This document shows, one piece after another, positions 31,128 to 42,300 of a stretch of 43,360 bases of DNA. The stretch lies in NCBI GenBank assembly GCA_017615545.1, contig JAFZZY010000048.1, positions 1-43,360 of the forward strand, in the 5' to 3' direction. Made by a program: the position numbers and the translations under genes. A model generated the notes under the pieces. It was not told the DNA's origin. It saw only the letters and a program-made list of their open reading frames with translations, and did no database searches. The stretch is from Lachnospiraceae bacterium. GTDB taxonomy: Bacteria; Bacillota; Clostridia; Lachnospirales; Lachnospiraceae. Position 1 is the first letter of the stretch. Every line of letters begins with the position of its first letter.

Positions 31128-34100
31128 ATGAAGAAGAAAAACGACACGACGAATTTTTCTGATCTTACTCCTCAGGACGAACCGCAGGTAACCGGCGAGA
31201 ACAGCAGCTGGAAGCCGCACATGAAGGTGAAGTCGACAAAGGATCAGGCGGTCGATTGGCAGCGTGAGCTTTTGGCGAAGATGTACCCGACGAAGCAGAG
31301 TGCCGAGGAGACGCCGGCGTCTCAGGTCGAGACGGAGGCGCAGGTTCCGCTTCGCGCAGAAGAAACCCATTATGCACTGGAAGTTGTAGACCCGAGAGGT
31401 CAGAACGAGACCGTGCGCAACGCATACAGTGATGCATACAGTGATACCACACCCGAGGAGATCGAAACGGGCGGCGAGGCTTACAGCCGGCTGGCGAAGC
31501 CGAAGACCCGTGATGAAAAGGAAGGTTCCGCGGGCGGTTCCAGACGTACCTATCGGAGAATGCCCGGCGCCGGCGAGGCTCAGACGGGCGCAACCGAAGG
31601 ATCGAGGATCCGCAAACTGGGTCAGGAATATGCATCCGGAGACGGGGATGACTCCCGTCTGACTCCTGAGTTTGATCGCGAGCAGGCTCCGGTCGAGGAT
31701 GAGAAGCCGAAGGTGCTGGATGCTCTGGATCGTCTTTTCGGAGACGAGGTTCCGCAGATGACGGAAGAAGAGGTAGAGCGCATGGCGGCTGAGCAGGCGA
31801 TCGCAGCCCGCAAGGCGGCACAGCATGCTCAGGAAGAGGCGGCACGCGCCCAGGCCGAGGCAGAAGCAGCGGCAGCACGTGCGCACGAGGCGGCTATGGC
31901 AGCGCAGGAGAAGGCTCGTTCCGCTCAGGAAGCAGAGCAGGTTCAGGTTGCCGAGGAGAAGCCGAAGAAGGTAAAGAAGAAGGCTAAGAAGGCTCCGGTC
32001 GAGGAACAGCCGAAGCAGCAGCCGAAGCCGCAGGCACAACCTGCACAGCCCGTTGCGCCCGCAGAGCCCGCGCAGCCGGCAGCAGAGGGAATGCCGCAGT
32101 CCCGCCGCAGAAGAAGAAATCTTCTGATGAGTGAGGAAGATGTGAATAATGTTTGGAACATGAGCGGTTTCTTCGGAGACGGCGCTAAGAAGAGTGCGCC
32201 CGCTCCGCAGGAAGAGGTTCGCGTAGAAGAGCCGGTCGAGGAGTACGAGGAAGAGTACGAGGAGACCGAAGAATATGAGGAGACTCCCGAGACGTTCGAG
32301 GGTGAGGAGTACGACGAGGCACCCGAAGAAGCGGAGGATGAGGAGTACGAGGAAGAAACCGAGGACGAAGAGTACGACGAGGAGTCTGAGGAAGAGACTG
32401 AGGACGAAGAGTACGACGAAGAGTCTGAGGAAGAGACTGAGGACGAAGAGTACGACGAAGAGTCCGAAGACGAAGAATACGACGAGGAGTCGGAAGACGA
32501 AGAATACGAGGAAGAAGAGGAACCTACCGCTACTGCCGCTGCTTCGTTTAAGAAAGAGTCCGCCAGTGTAATGGCGCAGCGCGCTCGAGTAAGAGCCGCT
32601 ACCGCGGGCATGAATGCTGATGAAGTCCACGATCAGATGAAAGAGATGGTGGAGGCCGCAGCATTGGCCGCAGAAGAAGCACGTAACGCACAGGCAGAGG
32701 CTGCCGAGGAGGTCGACCGCATCGCAGCGGCTCTTCAGGTTGCGAAAGCAAAGGCAGACGCTGCTGAAGAGAAGGCTAAAAATTCGGCCGGCGCAGCTCC
32801 GCAGGCCGCGAAGGCATCACCCGCAGAAAGCGAGGCAGATGCAGCCGCAAGACGCCGTAAGCGTTTGATGGATTTCTCCAACGACGAGATTCTTCAGAGC
32901 ACCGGCGGTTCCAGAAGTTTCCACCTGCCCGCAAGCATGATGAAGGGCACTTCGAAGGCTGGCAATGCACCTGTCGACGATAAGAAACTCGCGCAGGAAG
33001 CCCGTGAAAAGGCGAATAAACTCCAGGAGGAGCTGAGAAGAGCAGAAGCGATCCTTGCAGCACGTGAGCGTGCGGTCGAGGAAGCCCAGGAGGTTCTGGC
33101 AGCTACCGAGGAGATGGCGGAAAATGCCGACGTTGAGGCATACATTGCCCAGGGTAAGATCCTCTATCAGGAAGTTGATAATAAGACCGAGTCCGGTAAG
33201 CCGGATAAGCTCTCGGAGAATACGGTGAAGAAAGAGGATTCTTCCTCTCATGCATCCCTGTCTGCCCGCAGCGCAGCCCGTGCGAAGGAAGAGGCCCGCG
33301 CGAAGGAAGAGGCTCCGAAGCAGAATAAGCTCCGTAAGGAGGATATCTTCGTAGGCGGTGCTATGTCCACCTATGAGCAGGAGCTCGATGCGAAGCGCAG
33401 AAAGCAGCGCGGCGCCGCTACGTCGCCGATCGCGCCGACGGTCGTTCCGCCTTCACCTGCACAGAAAAACAAATTCGAAGAGATGTCGGACGAGCCGGCA
33501 GAGTCGCCGATCCCGACCGCTAAGAAGGGACCGAAGACCAAAAACAAGGTATTCGGTAAACTGATGAAGTATACCGGCCCGCAGATGCCGTACATCCTCT
33601 TCTCGATGGCGATGACATTGGTTTGCGTATTTGGTCAGCTGTTCATCGTTATGTCGATCGGTAATGTGATCGATAATATCCGCGAGTACAAGAGTATGAA
33701 CAGCCCGGGCGGCCATAACATGCTCATCCTGCTGTTCGCAGCGATCGTAGTCGTTATCGTTACCCAGTGGGCGAGCGAGGCGGCCAATGCACACGTTACG
33801 TACCACATTGTCCGCAATATCCGTACCAAAGCATTTAATCATCTGCAGCAGTTGCCGATCCGCTTCTTGGATTCCAAGCAGCATGGCGAACTGATCAATA
33901 CCGTAATGACGGATGTTGAGCAGATTTCCGACGGCCTGTTGATGGGCTTCTCGCAGTTCTTCTCAGGCATTGCGATGATCGTATTTACGATCTTGTTCAT
34001 GCTCTACATCAACTGGAAGTTGGCAGGAGTTGTTATCATCCTGACTCCGATGTCCATTTGGGTGGCGAAGGAGATCGCGAAGCGTACTCACAACATGTTC

Positions 34101-36053
34101 TCGACTCAGTCGAAGGAGCGCGCGGACCTGTCCGCATTTGTTGAGGAGATGGTCGGCAACCAGAAGACCGTCATCGCTTTCGGTCACGAAGCATATAACA
34201 TCGATACATTTAATACGATGAACTCGGCTTTGGAAGAGAGTGCCCGTAAGGCGGTATTCTACTCCTCGATCACTAACCCGGCGACACGTTTTGTCAATGG
34301 CGTTGTATATGCATTTATCGGTATCATCGGTGCATTCGGCGGTGTATTCGGCTGGATCACCATCGGTGAGATCACCGCATTCCTGCAGTATTCCAAGCAG
34401 TATGCGAAACCGTTCAACGAGATCTCCGGCGTTATGGCTGAGTTCCAGAACGCACTCGCGAGCGCGGAGAGAGTCTTCGATCTCATGGAGACTCCGACCG
34501 AGGAGCCCGAGGCCAGAGATACATTCGTGCTTACTTCACCGAGAGGCGAGGTTGCATGGCGCGGCGTGAACTTCTCTTATGAGTCGTGGAAGCCGCTCAT
34601 TAAGGATTTCTCCATGAAGGCAGAGCCCGGCCAGCGCATAGCGATCGTCGGACCGACCGGCTGCGGTAAGACAACACTCATCAACCTGTTGATGCGTTTC
34701 TACGATGCACAGTCCGGAACCATTGAAGTGGATAACCGTGACATTACAAAGATGACGAAGTCCAGCCTGCGCGGCAACTTCGGCATGGTGCTTCAGGATA
34801 CCTGGATCCGTAGCGGAACCATCCTGGAGAATATCGCGATCGGTAAGCCGGGCGCGACGGAAGATCAGGTCATCGAGGCGGCAAAGACCGTACATGCGCA
34901 CAGTTTCATTCGCCGTATGCCGCAGGGCTACCGGACCTTGGTATCTGAGGGCGGCGGCAACCTGTCACAGGGCCAGCGCCAGTTGATCTGTTTGGCACGA
35001 GTAATGCTTAAGCATCCTCCGATGTTGATCCTCGATGAGGCTACGTCCTCTGTCGATACACGTACCGAGATCAAGATCCAGGAAGCTTTTGATAAGTTGA
35101 TGAAAGGTCGCACCAGCATCGTTGTTGCTCACCGTCTGTCGACGATCCGCAGTGCTGACCGCATCATCGTCATGAAGAACGGCGGCATCGTGGAGCAGGG
35201 TACACATGAAGAACTGCTCGAGAAGGGCGGTTTCTATTCCGAACTGTTCAACGCACAGTATGCAGCACAGATCCAGCTCGCTAAGGAAGCGGCTGTGAGA
35301 GCGGTAGCGGAGAAGGCGGAGCGCGCAGAACGCGAAGCTAGGGCGCGTGCGGAACTGGAAGCTCAGGAGGCTCGTGAGAGAGCAGAGCGTGAGGCCCGCG
35401 AAGCAGAACTGGCTGCACAGGAGGCAGCGGAACTGGCGGCAGCAGAAGCGGCAGAGCGTGAAGCAGCAGAAGCAGCAGAACGTTTGGCAGCGGAGCGTGA
35501 GGCTAATGCGGCAGCAGAAGCTGCGCGTGTAGCAGAAGACTTCGAGGCTGAAGCAGAGCCGACAGGTATGCCGGACCCGGATCCGAACCGTTGGACAGAG
35601 TTTGATGCGGAAAGAGCAGCAAGAGAGGCTCAGGATCGCGAGACCGAGGATCTGCTCCGTAAGGCAGCAGAAGAAGCGACCAGAGAGGCACAGGGCCGTT
35701 GGGACGATATTGGAAGCGGAATGAGCTTCGGAAACTCCGGCAGCTCCTCTGAGGAAGTTGACCTGAATAAGCTTGCGGAAGCAGCAGCGGCTGCGGCACT
35801 GGCTCAGCTTAATGCTACGACGAAGCCTCTGACGGATGACTACGACGATTATATGGGTGGTCCGATCCATGATGACGACGACTCGATGGGTGGTCCGATC
35901 CACGATGATGACGACTCGATGGGTGGTCCGATCCACGACGATGATGATGACTCGATGGGCGGTCCGATCCACGATGACGACGACTCGATGGGCGGTCCGA
36001 TCCACGATGATGACGACGCAATGGGCGGTCCGATCCGTGACGACGAAGAATAA
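31128..36053 (+). CDS. ABC exporter partner subunit with giant disordered extensions
   Basis: This 1641-residue protein has a normal ABC exporter core of about 560 residues (about 810-1370). The core has six helices beginning YILFSMAMTLVCVFGQLF, Walker A GPTGCGKTT (1175-1183), degenerate signature LSQGQ (1279-1283) and Walker B ending D1303-E1304. The 805-residue N-terminal extension is low-complexity: charged segments, an Ala/Glu coiled-coil stretch, a Lys/Pro/Gln patch, an acidic block (about 369-465) of EDEEYDEESEE repeats, and further Ala/Glu/Lys helices. A 260-residue C-terminal extension holds an Ala/Glu/Arg coiled coil and six MGGPIHDDDD-type repeats. Both tails are cytoplasmic. It pairs with the 29358 gene, 3 bases upstream. 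Normal codon use and an unbroken frame argue against an artefact. Confidence 0.9.
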   Translation: MKKKNDTTNFSDLTPQDEPQVTGENSSWKPHMKVKSTKDQAVDWQRELLAKMYPTKQSAEETPASQVETEAQVPLRAEETHYALEVVDPRGQNETVRNAYSDAYSDTTPEEIETGGEAYSRLAKPKTRDEKEGSAGGSRRTYRRMPGAGEAQTGATEGSRIRKLGQEYASGDGDDSRLTPEFDREQAPVEDEKPKVLDALDRLFGDEVPQMTEEEVERMAAEQAIAARKAAQHAQEEAARAQAEAEAAAARAHEAAMAAQEKARSAQEAEQVQVAEEKPKKVKKKAKKAPVEEQPKQQPKPQAQPAQPVAPAEPAQPAAEGMPQSRRRRRNLLMSEEDVNNVWNMSGFFGDGAKKSAPAPQEEVRVEEPVEEYEEEYEETEEYEETPETFEGEEYDEAPEEAEDEEYEEETEDEEYDEESEEETEDEEYDEESEEETEDEEYDEESEDEEYDEESEDEEYEEEEEPTATAAASFKKESASVMAQRARVRAATAGMNADEVHDQMKEMVEAAALAAEEARNAQAEAAEEVDRIAAALQVAKAKADAAEEKAKNSAGAAPQAAKASPAESEADAAARRRKRLMDFSNDEILQSTGGSRSFHLPASMMKGTSKAGNAPVDDKKLAQEAREKANKLQEELRRAEAILAARERAVEEAQEVLAATEEMAENADVEAYIAQGKILYQEVDNKTESGKPDKLSENTVKKEDSSSHASLSARSAARAKEEARAKEEAPKQNKLRKEDIFVGGAMSTYEQELDAKRRKQRGAATSPIAPTVVPPSPAQKNKFEEMSDEPAESPIPTAKKGPKTKNKVFGKLMKYTGPQMPYILFSMAMTLVCVFGQLFIVMSIGNVIDNIREYKSMNSPGGHNMLILLFAAIVVVIVTQWASEAANAHVTYHIVRNIRTKAFNHLQQLPIRFLDSKQHGELINTVMTDVEQISDGLLMGFSQFFSGIAMIVFTILFMLYINWKLAGVVIILTPMSIWVAKEIAKRTHNMFSTQSKERADLSAFVEEMVGNQKTVIAFGHEAYNIDTFNTMNSALEESARKAVFYSSITNPATRFVNGVVYAFIGIIGAFGGVFGWITIGEITAFLQYSKQYAKPFNEISGVMAEFQNALASAERVFDLMETPTEEPEARDTFVLTSPRGEVAWRGVNFSYESWKPLIKDFSMKAEPGQRIAIVGPTGCGKTTLINLLMRFYDAQSGTIEVDNRDITKMTKSSLRGNFGMVLQDTWIRSGTILENIAIGKPGATEDQVIEAAKTVHAHSFIRRMPQGYRTLVSEGGGNLSQGQRQLICLARVMLKHPPMLILDEATSSVDTRTEIKIQEAFDKLMKGRTSIVVAHRLSTIRSADRIIVMKNGGIVEQGTHEELLEKGGFYSELFNAQYAAQIQLAKEAAVRAVAEKAERAEREARARAELEAQEARERAEREAREAELAAQEAAELAAAEAAEREAAEAAERLAAEREANAAAEAARVAEDFEAEAEPTGMPDPDPNRWTEFDAERAAREAQDRETEDLLRKAAEEATREAQGRWDDIGSGMSFGNSGSSSEEVDLNKLAEAAAAAALAQLNATTKPLTDDYDDYMGGPIHDDDDSMGGPIHDDDDSMGGPIHDDDDDSMGGPIHDDDDSMGGPIHDDDDAMGGPIRDDEE
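32364..32520 (+). repeat. In-frame acidic repeats in the ABC subunit
   Basis: A 39-base unit encoding EDEEYDEESEEET is repeated, two copies being nearly identical in DNA, followed by shorter 27-base derivatives (EDEEYDEES). The block codes for Glu, Asp, Tyr and Ser almost only. Confidence 0.85.
35849..36040 (+). repeat. Six C-terminal MGGPIHDDDD repeats
   Basis: A 33-base unit (one copy 36 bases) encoding MGGPIHDDDDS is present six times at the C-terminus of the ABC subunit, in near-identical DNA. The last copy is changed to PIRDDEE. His plus four Asp per unit could bind metal ions. Confidence 0.88.
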
Positions 36054-36100
36054 TTCACTCACAAAAGAAAGACAATTAAAGAATATTATATTCTGAGATA

Positions 36101-36141
36101 AACAGGGCTTATGCAAACATGCATTGGCCCTGTTCTTTCTT
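36101..36141 (+). terminator. Intrinsic terminator of the ABC operon
   Basis: AACAGGGC pairs with GCCCTGTT, with an inner ATGCA/TGCAT stem, followed by CTTTCTT. The A/G-rich stretch after it (36142-36210) has a repeated ACGTGGAAAAA motif and no coding sequence. Confidence 0.75.
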
Positions 36142-36218
36142 GTGGGGCGAAAAATGGTAAAAAATGGAGGAAAAAGGGGAAAAAACGTGGAAAAAACGTG
36201 GAAAAATGGGTCTTTCCC

Positions 36219-36247
36219 TTGACTTTTTTGCCATTATATGCTAATAT
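36219..36247 (+). promoter_or_regulatory. Promoter of the surface repeat protein
   Basis: TTGACT (36219-36224) and TAATAT (36242-36247) are 17 bases apart, and TGC before the -10 makes it an extended promoter. The leader is about 125 bases and can form a hairpin (CCGGT near 36332 with ACCGG near 36355), then AAAGGAGG before the start. Confidence 0.7.
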
Positions 36248-36377
36248 GATAAAATGGTGCGAGAAATCGGACCAGCTCAAATGTGTGTAAATAAGGACAT
36301 TGCGAAAAGGGCGAGGGGGTTTATCCGACGCCGGTTGCAAACTGTTCAAAAGCACCGGAAAGTAAAGGAGGATTTTC

Positions 36378-39300
36378 ATGAACAAAAGGAACTTGAAACG
36401 GGCTTTGGCACTCTTTATGTCGGTCGTAATGATCGTGACCGGCATCAAGTTGTCAGGCCGGGTGACTTATGCGGACGACTATACTACTTCGCATAATGAA
36501 GGCGACTCGCTGAATTATATCGAGCAGTCGTACTATGAGTTGGCAGAGTATAGCGAGGATGATATTCTCGGGGCTGCGCAGAGATTTCTGCTCTTCGGTC
36601 GCGATAGTGTTACCGTTGGAATTCATACGAACGGTAATCTCGCCTCTCCGATATTGGTCACGAAGGGTGGCGGTACGTTCACCGTTAACGGTATGGAACA
36701 CCAGACGGTTCCGAACGGCAACTACCGACTGATCAACTATCTCGGCGAGTTGCAGACAGAAGGAAGCGGTACCGTGGGGTTGAACGGTAACGGTTATCTT
36801 TTGGTTATCGGTCAGAGCGGTACCTATGCATCCACGAACCCGAAGAAGATCGCAGGAAAAGACCTCCAGGGTAACTGGGAAGATATCGTTTATGCAAATC
36901 CTAATAAGGAATTCCTGGATTTTGATAAAGAGTTTGCACATCTGGAACGTTTGTCACAGGCATTGTCCACATTCACGGGAGATCAGACTAAGACGGCGAG
37001 TGATTTCGTAGAAATGGGAGCCGCCGGATCCGGACAGAACCACGTGCTCGATGTACCATCAGGTGTGACCGTTGTTTCGATGACCGGAAGCGAACTGGCA
37101 ACACTCGGAAAGGACATGCTCTTTGATAACATCCAGTCGGATGGCTCGTTGACTATTGGGGGACAGAGTTATGAGCAGGTTTCCGGTTCGCAGGTCGTTA
37201 TCGTGAATGTCGATCTGAGTGGTGCCGATGCGTATACGTTCGTACACGAAGTAAAGTATCGCTTTGAAGATGCTACTGTAGTACAGAACATGGAGTCCAC
37301 GATCTACAATGGAAATAACATCCTGTGGAATTTCTATGATTCTTCATCTCCGGATGGTTTGTACCATGGCACACTCACGTTTGCGGACTCGCCTGTAGTC
37401 GGAGCTATCCTGGCACCGGCAGCAACCATCAGAGCGCGTGCGATCAATGGTACCATCATGGGTAAGAATGTAGAGACGTACGGCGCAGAGGTGCACCGTT
37501 CGGACTTCAAGCCCACATCGATCCCCGGATTGAAGATGTATAAGATCACATACGATCCGAATGCATTGGATGCTACTCTGGGAACCAATGATACGGCAGT
37601 AACAGACGCTACTGTATATGAATACAACGAACTTGCTACGATCAAGAATAACAACGATCTGACTACGCCCGGCAACTGGCGCAGAACCGGCTATCGTTTT
37701 GTCGGCTGGTCGGAGAATCCTTCCGCTACCACGCCGGATTATGTTGCAAACGATACCATTAAGATGAACTCGGATAAGACGCTGTATGCGCTCTGGACGC
37801 CGGTTTATACAGTGACCTATCATGAGAATCTGACGACGGCCAGCGCTGCACCGGTGGACTCTCAGAGCCCGTATGTGAAGGACTCCACAGTAACTGTCCT
37901 GGGTCAGGGCAGCATGACTGCGGCAGGTTATGCCTTTATGGGTTGGAACACCGATGCTACAGCAGCAACGAACGGGACCGTTCAGTTCAACGCGAATGAT
38001 ACATTTACCATCACGCAGAACACGGATCTGTATGCAGTATGGAGTGAGATCCCGAAGTATACGGTGACTTACGATAAGAACCTCGCAGCAGCGACCGGAT
38101 CCCAGACGGATGCGAACAGCCCGTACCTGAAGGACAGCACGGTAACGATCCTGGATAAGGGATCTATGGCTGCAGTTGGTTACAATTTTGTTGGTTGGAA
38201 CACTGATCAGACGGCAGCAACGAATGGAACGGTACAGTACAACGTAGGTGATACATTTGTTATCAACCAGGACACCACCCTGTACGCAGTATGGAGCGAG
38301 ATCCCGAAGTATACGGTAACCTACGATAAGAACCTCGCAGCAGCGACCGGATCCCAGACGGATGCGAACAGCCCGTACCTGAAGGACAGCACGGTAACGG
38401 TTCTGAACCAGGGTACCATGACAGCTGCTGAATACGAGTTCCAGGGTTGGAACACCGATCAGACGGCAGCAACGAATGGAACGGTACAGTACAAGGCTAA
38501 TGATACATTCACCATTACTCAGGATACCACCCTGTACGCAGTATGGAGTCCGATCCCGAAGTATAAGGTAACCTATCACAAGAATCTGGAAGTTGCGACC
38601 GGATCCCAGACGGATGCGAACAGCCCGTACCTGAGCGGCAGCACCGTAACGGTTCTGGATAAGGGAACTATGGCAGCTAGCGGCTATGTATTCCAGGGAT
38701 GGAGTTTGAGCTCGACAGCAGCAACGCCGGATCCTGCATACGCAGCGGGTGAAACATTTACGATCACAAAAGATACCGTACTGTATGCGATCTGGAAACC
38801 GCAGTATACGGTAACCTATGATAAGAACCTCGCAGCAGCGACCGGATCTCAGACGGATGCGAACAGCCCGTACCTGAGTGGCAGCAAAGTAACCGTTCTC
38901 GACCAGGGGACGATCGCGGCTACCGACTACATCTTCAAGGGTTGGAACACTGATCAGACGGCGGCAAACGCGGGAACAGTACAGTACAAAGCAAACGATA
39001 CATTTACCATTTCGCAGAACACGACGCTCTATGCGGTATGGGAGCCGAAAGTAAAGGTGACCTATAACCCGAATATTGAGCTCATCAGCGGCTCTGCTCC
39101 TGTGGACTCACTGAGCCCGTACGTGAGCGGCAGCACAGTGACCGTGCTCGGCGAAAATGATATGAAGGTTTCCGGCTTCGTATTCTACGGCTGGAACACG
39201 GACCGGACGGCTGCTTATAACGGAGCTGTACAGTATGCAGAAGGCGACACATTTACCATTACGCAGGACACTACATTGTACGGCGTATGGGGCACGGCGC

Positions 39301-42300
39301 CGAAGTACACAGTAACCTACGATGCGAACCTCGCAACGGCGACCGGTGCACAGACGGATGCGAAAAGTCCGTACCTGAAGGACAGCACGGTAACGGTTCT
39401 CAACCAGGGAACCATGGCGGCAGAAGGTTATACGTTTAAGGGCTGGAATACCGATGCGAAGGCAGCGACCGCCGGAACGGTACAGTACAAGGCAGACGAT
39501 ACATTTACTATTTCGCAGAACACCACACTGTACGCAGTATGGGAAGCATTGCCCAAGTATACGGTAACGTATGACAAGACCCTTGCGGTAGCGACCGGAT
39601 CTCAGACCGACGCAAAGAGCCCGTATTTAACCGGTTCGACCGTAACCGTGCTCGATGAGGGTACGATGAAGGCGGACGGCTATGTATTCAAGGGCTGGAA
39701 CCTCGAGAAGGAACTGGCACTGACCGGAACTGTGGATGCAAGTAATGCTCCGGGTCAGACCTTTACGATCACTTCGGACGTAACACTTTACGCAGTATGG
39801 GTGCCGTTGTACACGGTGACCTACGATAAGAACCTCGATAAGGCGAGCGCGGCTCCGACCGACGCGAACAGCCCGTACGAAGATGGCTCGACCGTAACCG
39901 TACTCGATGAGGGTAAGATGAAGGCAGACGGCTACACCTTCAAGGGTTGGAGCGAGGATAAGGATGCTACCACCGCGGACAGCGATTATGATCCGGGCGA
40001 AGAGTTCGTGATCCTGGGCAATGTAGTCCTTTACGCAGTATGGGAGAAGATCCCGACCTTCACGGTAACCTATGATAAGAACCTCACGGCGGCAACCGGC
40101 GCACAGACGGATGCAAATAGTCCGTATACGACCGGCAGCACGGTAACGATTCTGGATCAGGGAACCATGGCGGCGAATGGTTATTCGTTCCTGGGCTGGA
40201 ATACCGATCAGACGGCTGCAACCGCCGGAACGGTACAGTACAAGGCTAATGATACATTTGACATTACAAAGGACACCACTCTGTACGCAGTATGGAAAGA
40301 GATCCCGAAGTACACTGTAACCTATCATGAGACACTTGAGATAGCTTCGGCGGCACCGACGGATGCGAACAGCCCGTACCTGAGCGGCAGCTCCGTGACG
40401 GTTCTGGATAAGGGAACCATGGAGGCTGACGGCTATGTATTCAAGGGTTGGAACCCGGATCAGACGGCCGCAGCGAACGGCGTGGCAGATGTGACATACG
40501 ATCCCGGCCTGTGTTTTGAGATCGGACAGAATGTTGATCTGTACGCAGCTTGGGAGCAGCTTCCTACCTATACGGTAACGTACGATAAGAACCTGGCGAC
40601 AGCGACCGGATCTCAGACCGACGCGAACAGCCCGTACGTAACAGGCTCGACCGTAACCGTACTTGATGCGGGTACGATGAAGGCGGATGGTTACGTATTC
40701 AAGGGTTGGAACACGAATCAGGATCAGGCGAAGGCCGGAACCGTGGATGCAAATTATGCACCCGGTCAGACCTTTACGATCACTTCGGACGTAACACTTT
40801 ACGCAGCATGGACACCGGTTTACACGGTGACCTATGATAAGAACCTCGATAAGGCGAGCGACGCTCCTGTGGATGCGAACAGCCCGTACGAGGCAGGCAC
40901 ATTCGTGACTGTACTCGACCAGGGTACGATGGAAGCGACCGGCTACACGTTCTGGGGTTGGAGCACAGATAAGGACGCAACCGATGGCGACAGCAATTAC
41001 CAGCCGGGCGGAGAGTTCGTACTCACGGACAATGTAACACTCTACGCGGTATGGCATAAGGTTCCGACCCACACGGTAACGTATGATAAGAACCTTGCGA
41101 CAGCGACCGGATCGCAGACGGATACTAAGAGCCCGTATTTATCAGGTTCGACCGTGACCGTACTCGACCAGGGCACGATGAAGGCGGACGGCTACGTATT
41201 CAAGGGCTGGAAGCCGGATCTCGGCTCCACAGGCCCGAATGCAGACTACGCACCCGGCAAGACCTTCACGATCACCCAGGATGTAACATTGTACGCAGTA
41301 TGGGCTCCGACCTATACCGTGAACTTCGATACCGACGGCGGTGTGAACGGCCCGACCGATGATAATCGTTATGAAGCAGGCGAAAGCGTTAAGATCCCGG
41401 AGGGAACTCCTGAGAAGACCGGCGCACGCTTTGACGGATGGACATCCGATCCTACCGATCCGGATGCTCCGGTATACCAGCCCGGCGATACCGTGATCGT
41501 GACCGAAGGCGGTGTAACACTTACCGCAGTATGGACAGACGTTTACACGGTAGAATATGACCCGAACGGCGGTTCCGATGAGCCGAAGGACGATAAGAAG
41601 TACGAAAACGGCGAAGAAGTGCAAGTTCCGAGCGATATCCCGACGAAGAAAGGCTTTGAATTCAAGGGATGGAGCCTCGATCCCAGCGATCCGGACGCAC
41701 CTCTCTATCAGGTCGGCGACACCGTAACAGTCAACGGCAAAGACATTACATTTACCGCAGTTTGGTCGAAGATCAACAGTCAGCCTATTATCATTTACTC
41801 GGTAACCTACGATCCGGCCGGCGGAGTTCCGACACCGGATGATACGACCGAATACGTGGACGGCGCGACCGTGATCGTTACCGACGATGTTCCGGCGAAG
41901 GACGGCTTCACATTTGTGGGCTGGTCCCTGGATCCTACCGATCCTGCAAAGCCCGTTCTGAAAGGTGGCGACACCACGACGATCCAGGGCGACAATATTA
42001 CATTTACCGCGATCTGGACACCGAATTACGTTGTGATCTACGATAAGAACGCGGACGATGCGACCGGAACACAGAAGGATCTCAACAACCCGTACGAGTC
42101 CGGCGAGACCGTGACCGTACTCGGCGCAGGCAGCATCGCACGTACCGGCTATGTATTCAAGGGCTGGGCGAAAACTGCTTCTGAAACAACAGCATCTTTC
42201 ACGGAGGGCAATAACTTCGTGATCACCGCAGACACCACCCTGTATGCGGTTTGGGAAGCTCTTCCTACCTATAAGGTTGTTTACAACCCGAACGGCGGTT

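Noticed and set aside
29967..32630. An 887-codon minus-strand frame across the two ABC genes
   Set aside because: It lies antisense to two well-supported ABC exporter genes, has no ribosome-binding site, and its Leu/Phe/Arg-rich low-complexity product mirrors the acidic repeats.
36248..36377. Cyclic-di-GMP riboswitch before the surface protein
   Set aside because: Adhesin leaders often carry one, and a CCGGT/ACCGG hairpin is present, but the conserved GEMM core sequences are absent.
39627..41072. Long open frames on the minus strand of the repeat protein gene (also 37344-38579 and 41142-41624)
   Set aside because: They are antisense shadows of highly repeated coding DNA; the translated repeats are rich in Arg/Cys/Ile, have no ribosome-binding sites and simply mirror the plus-strand repeats.
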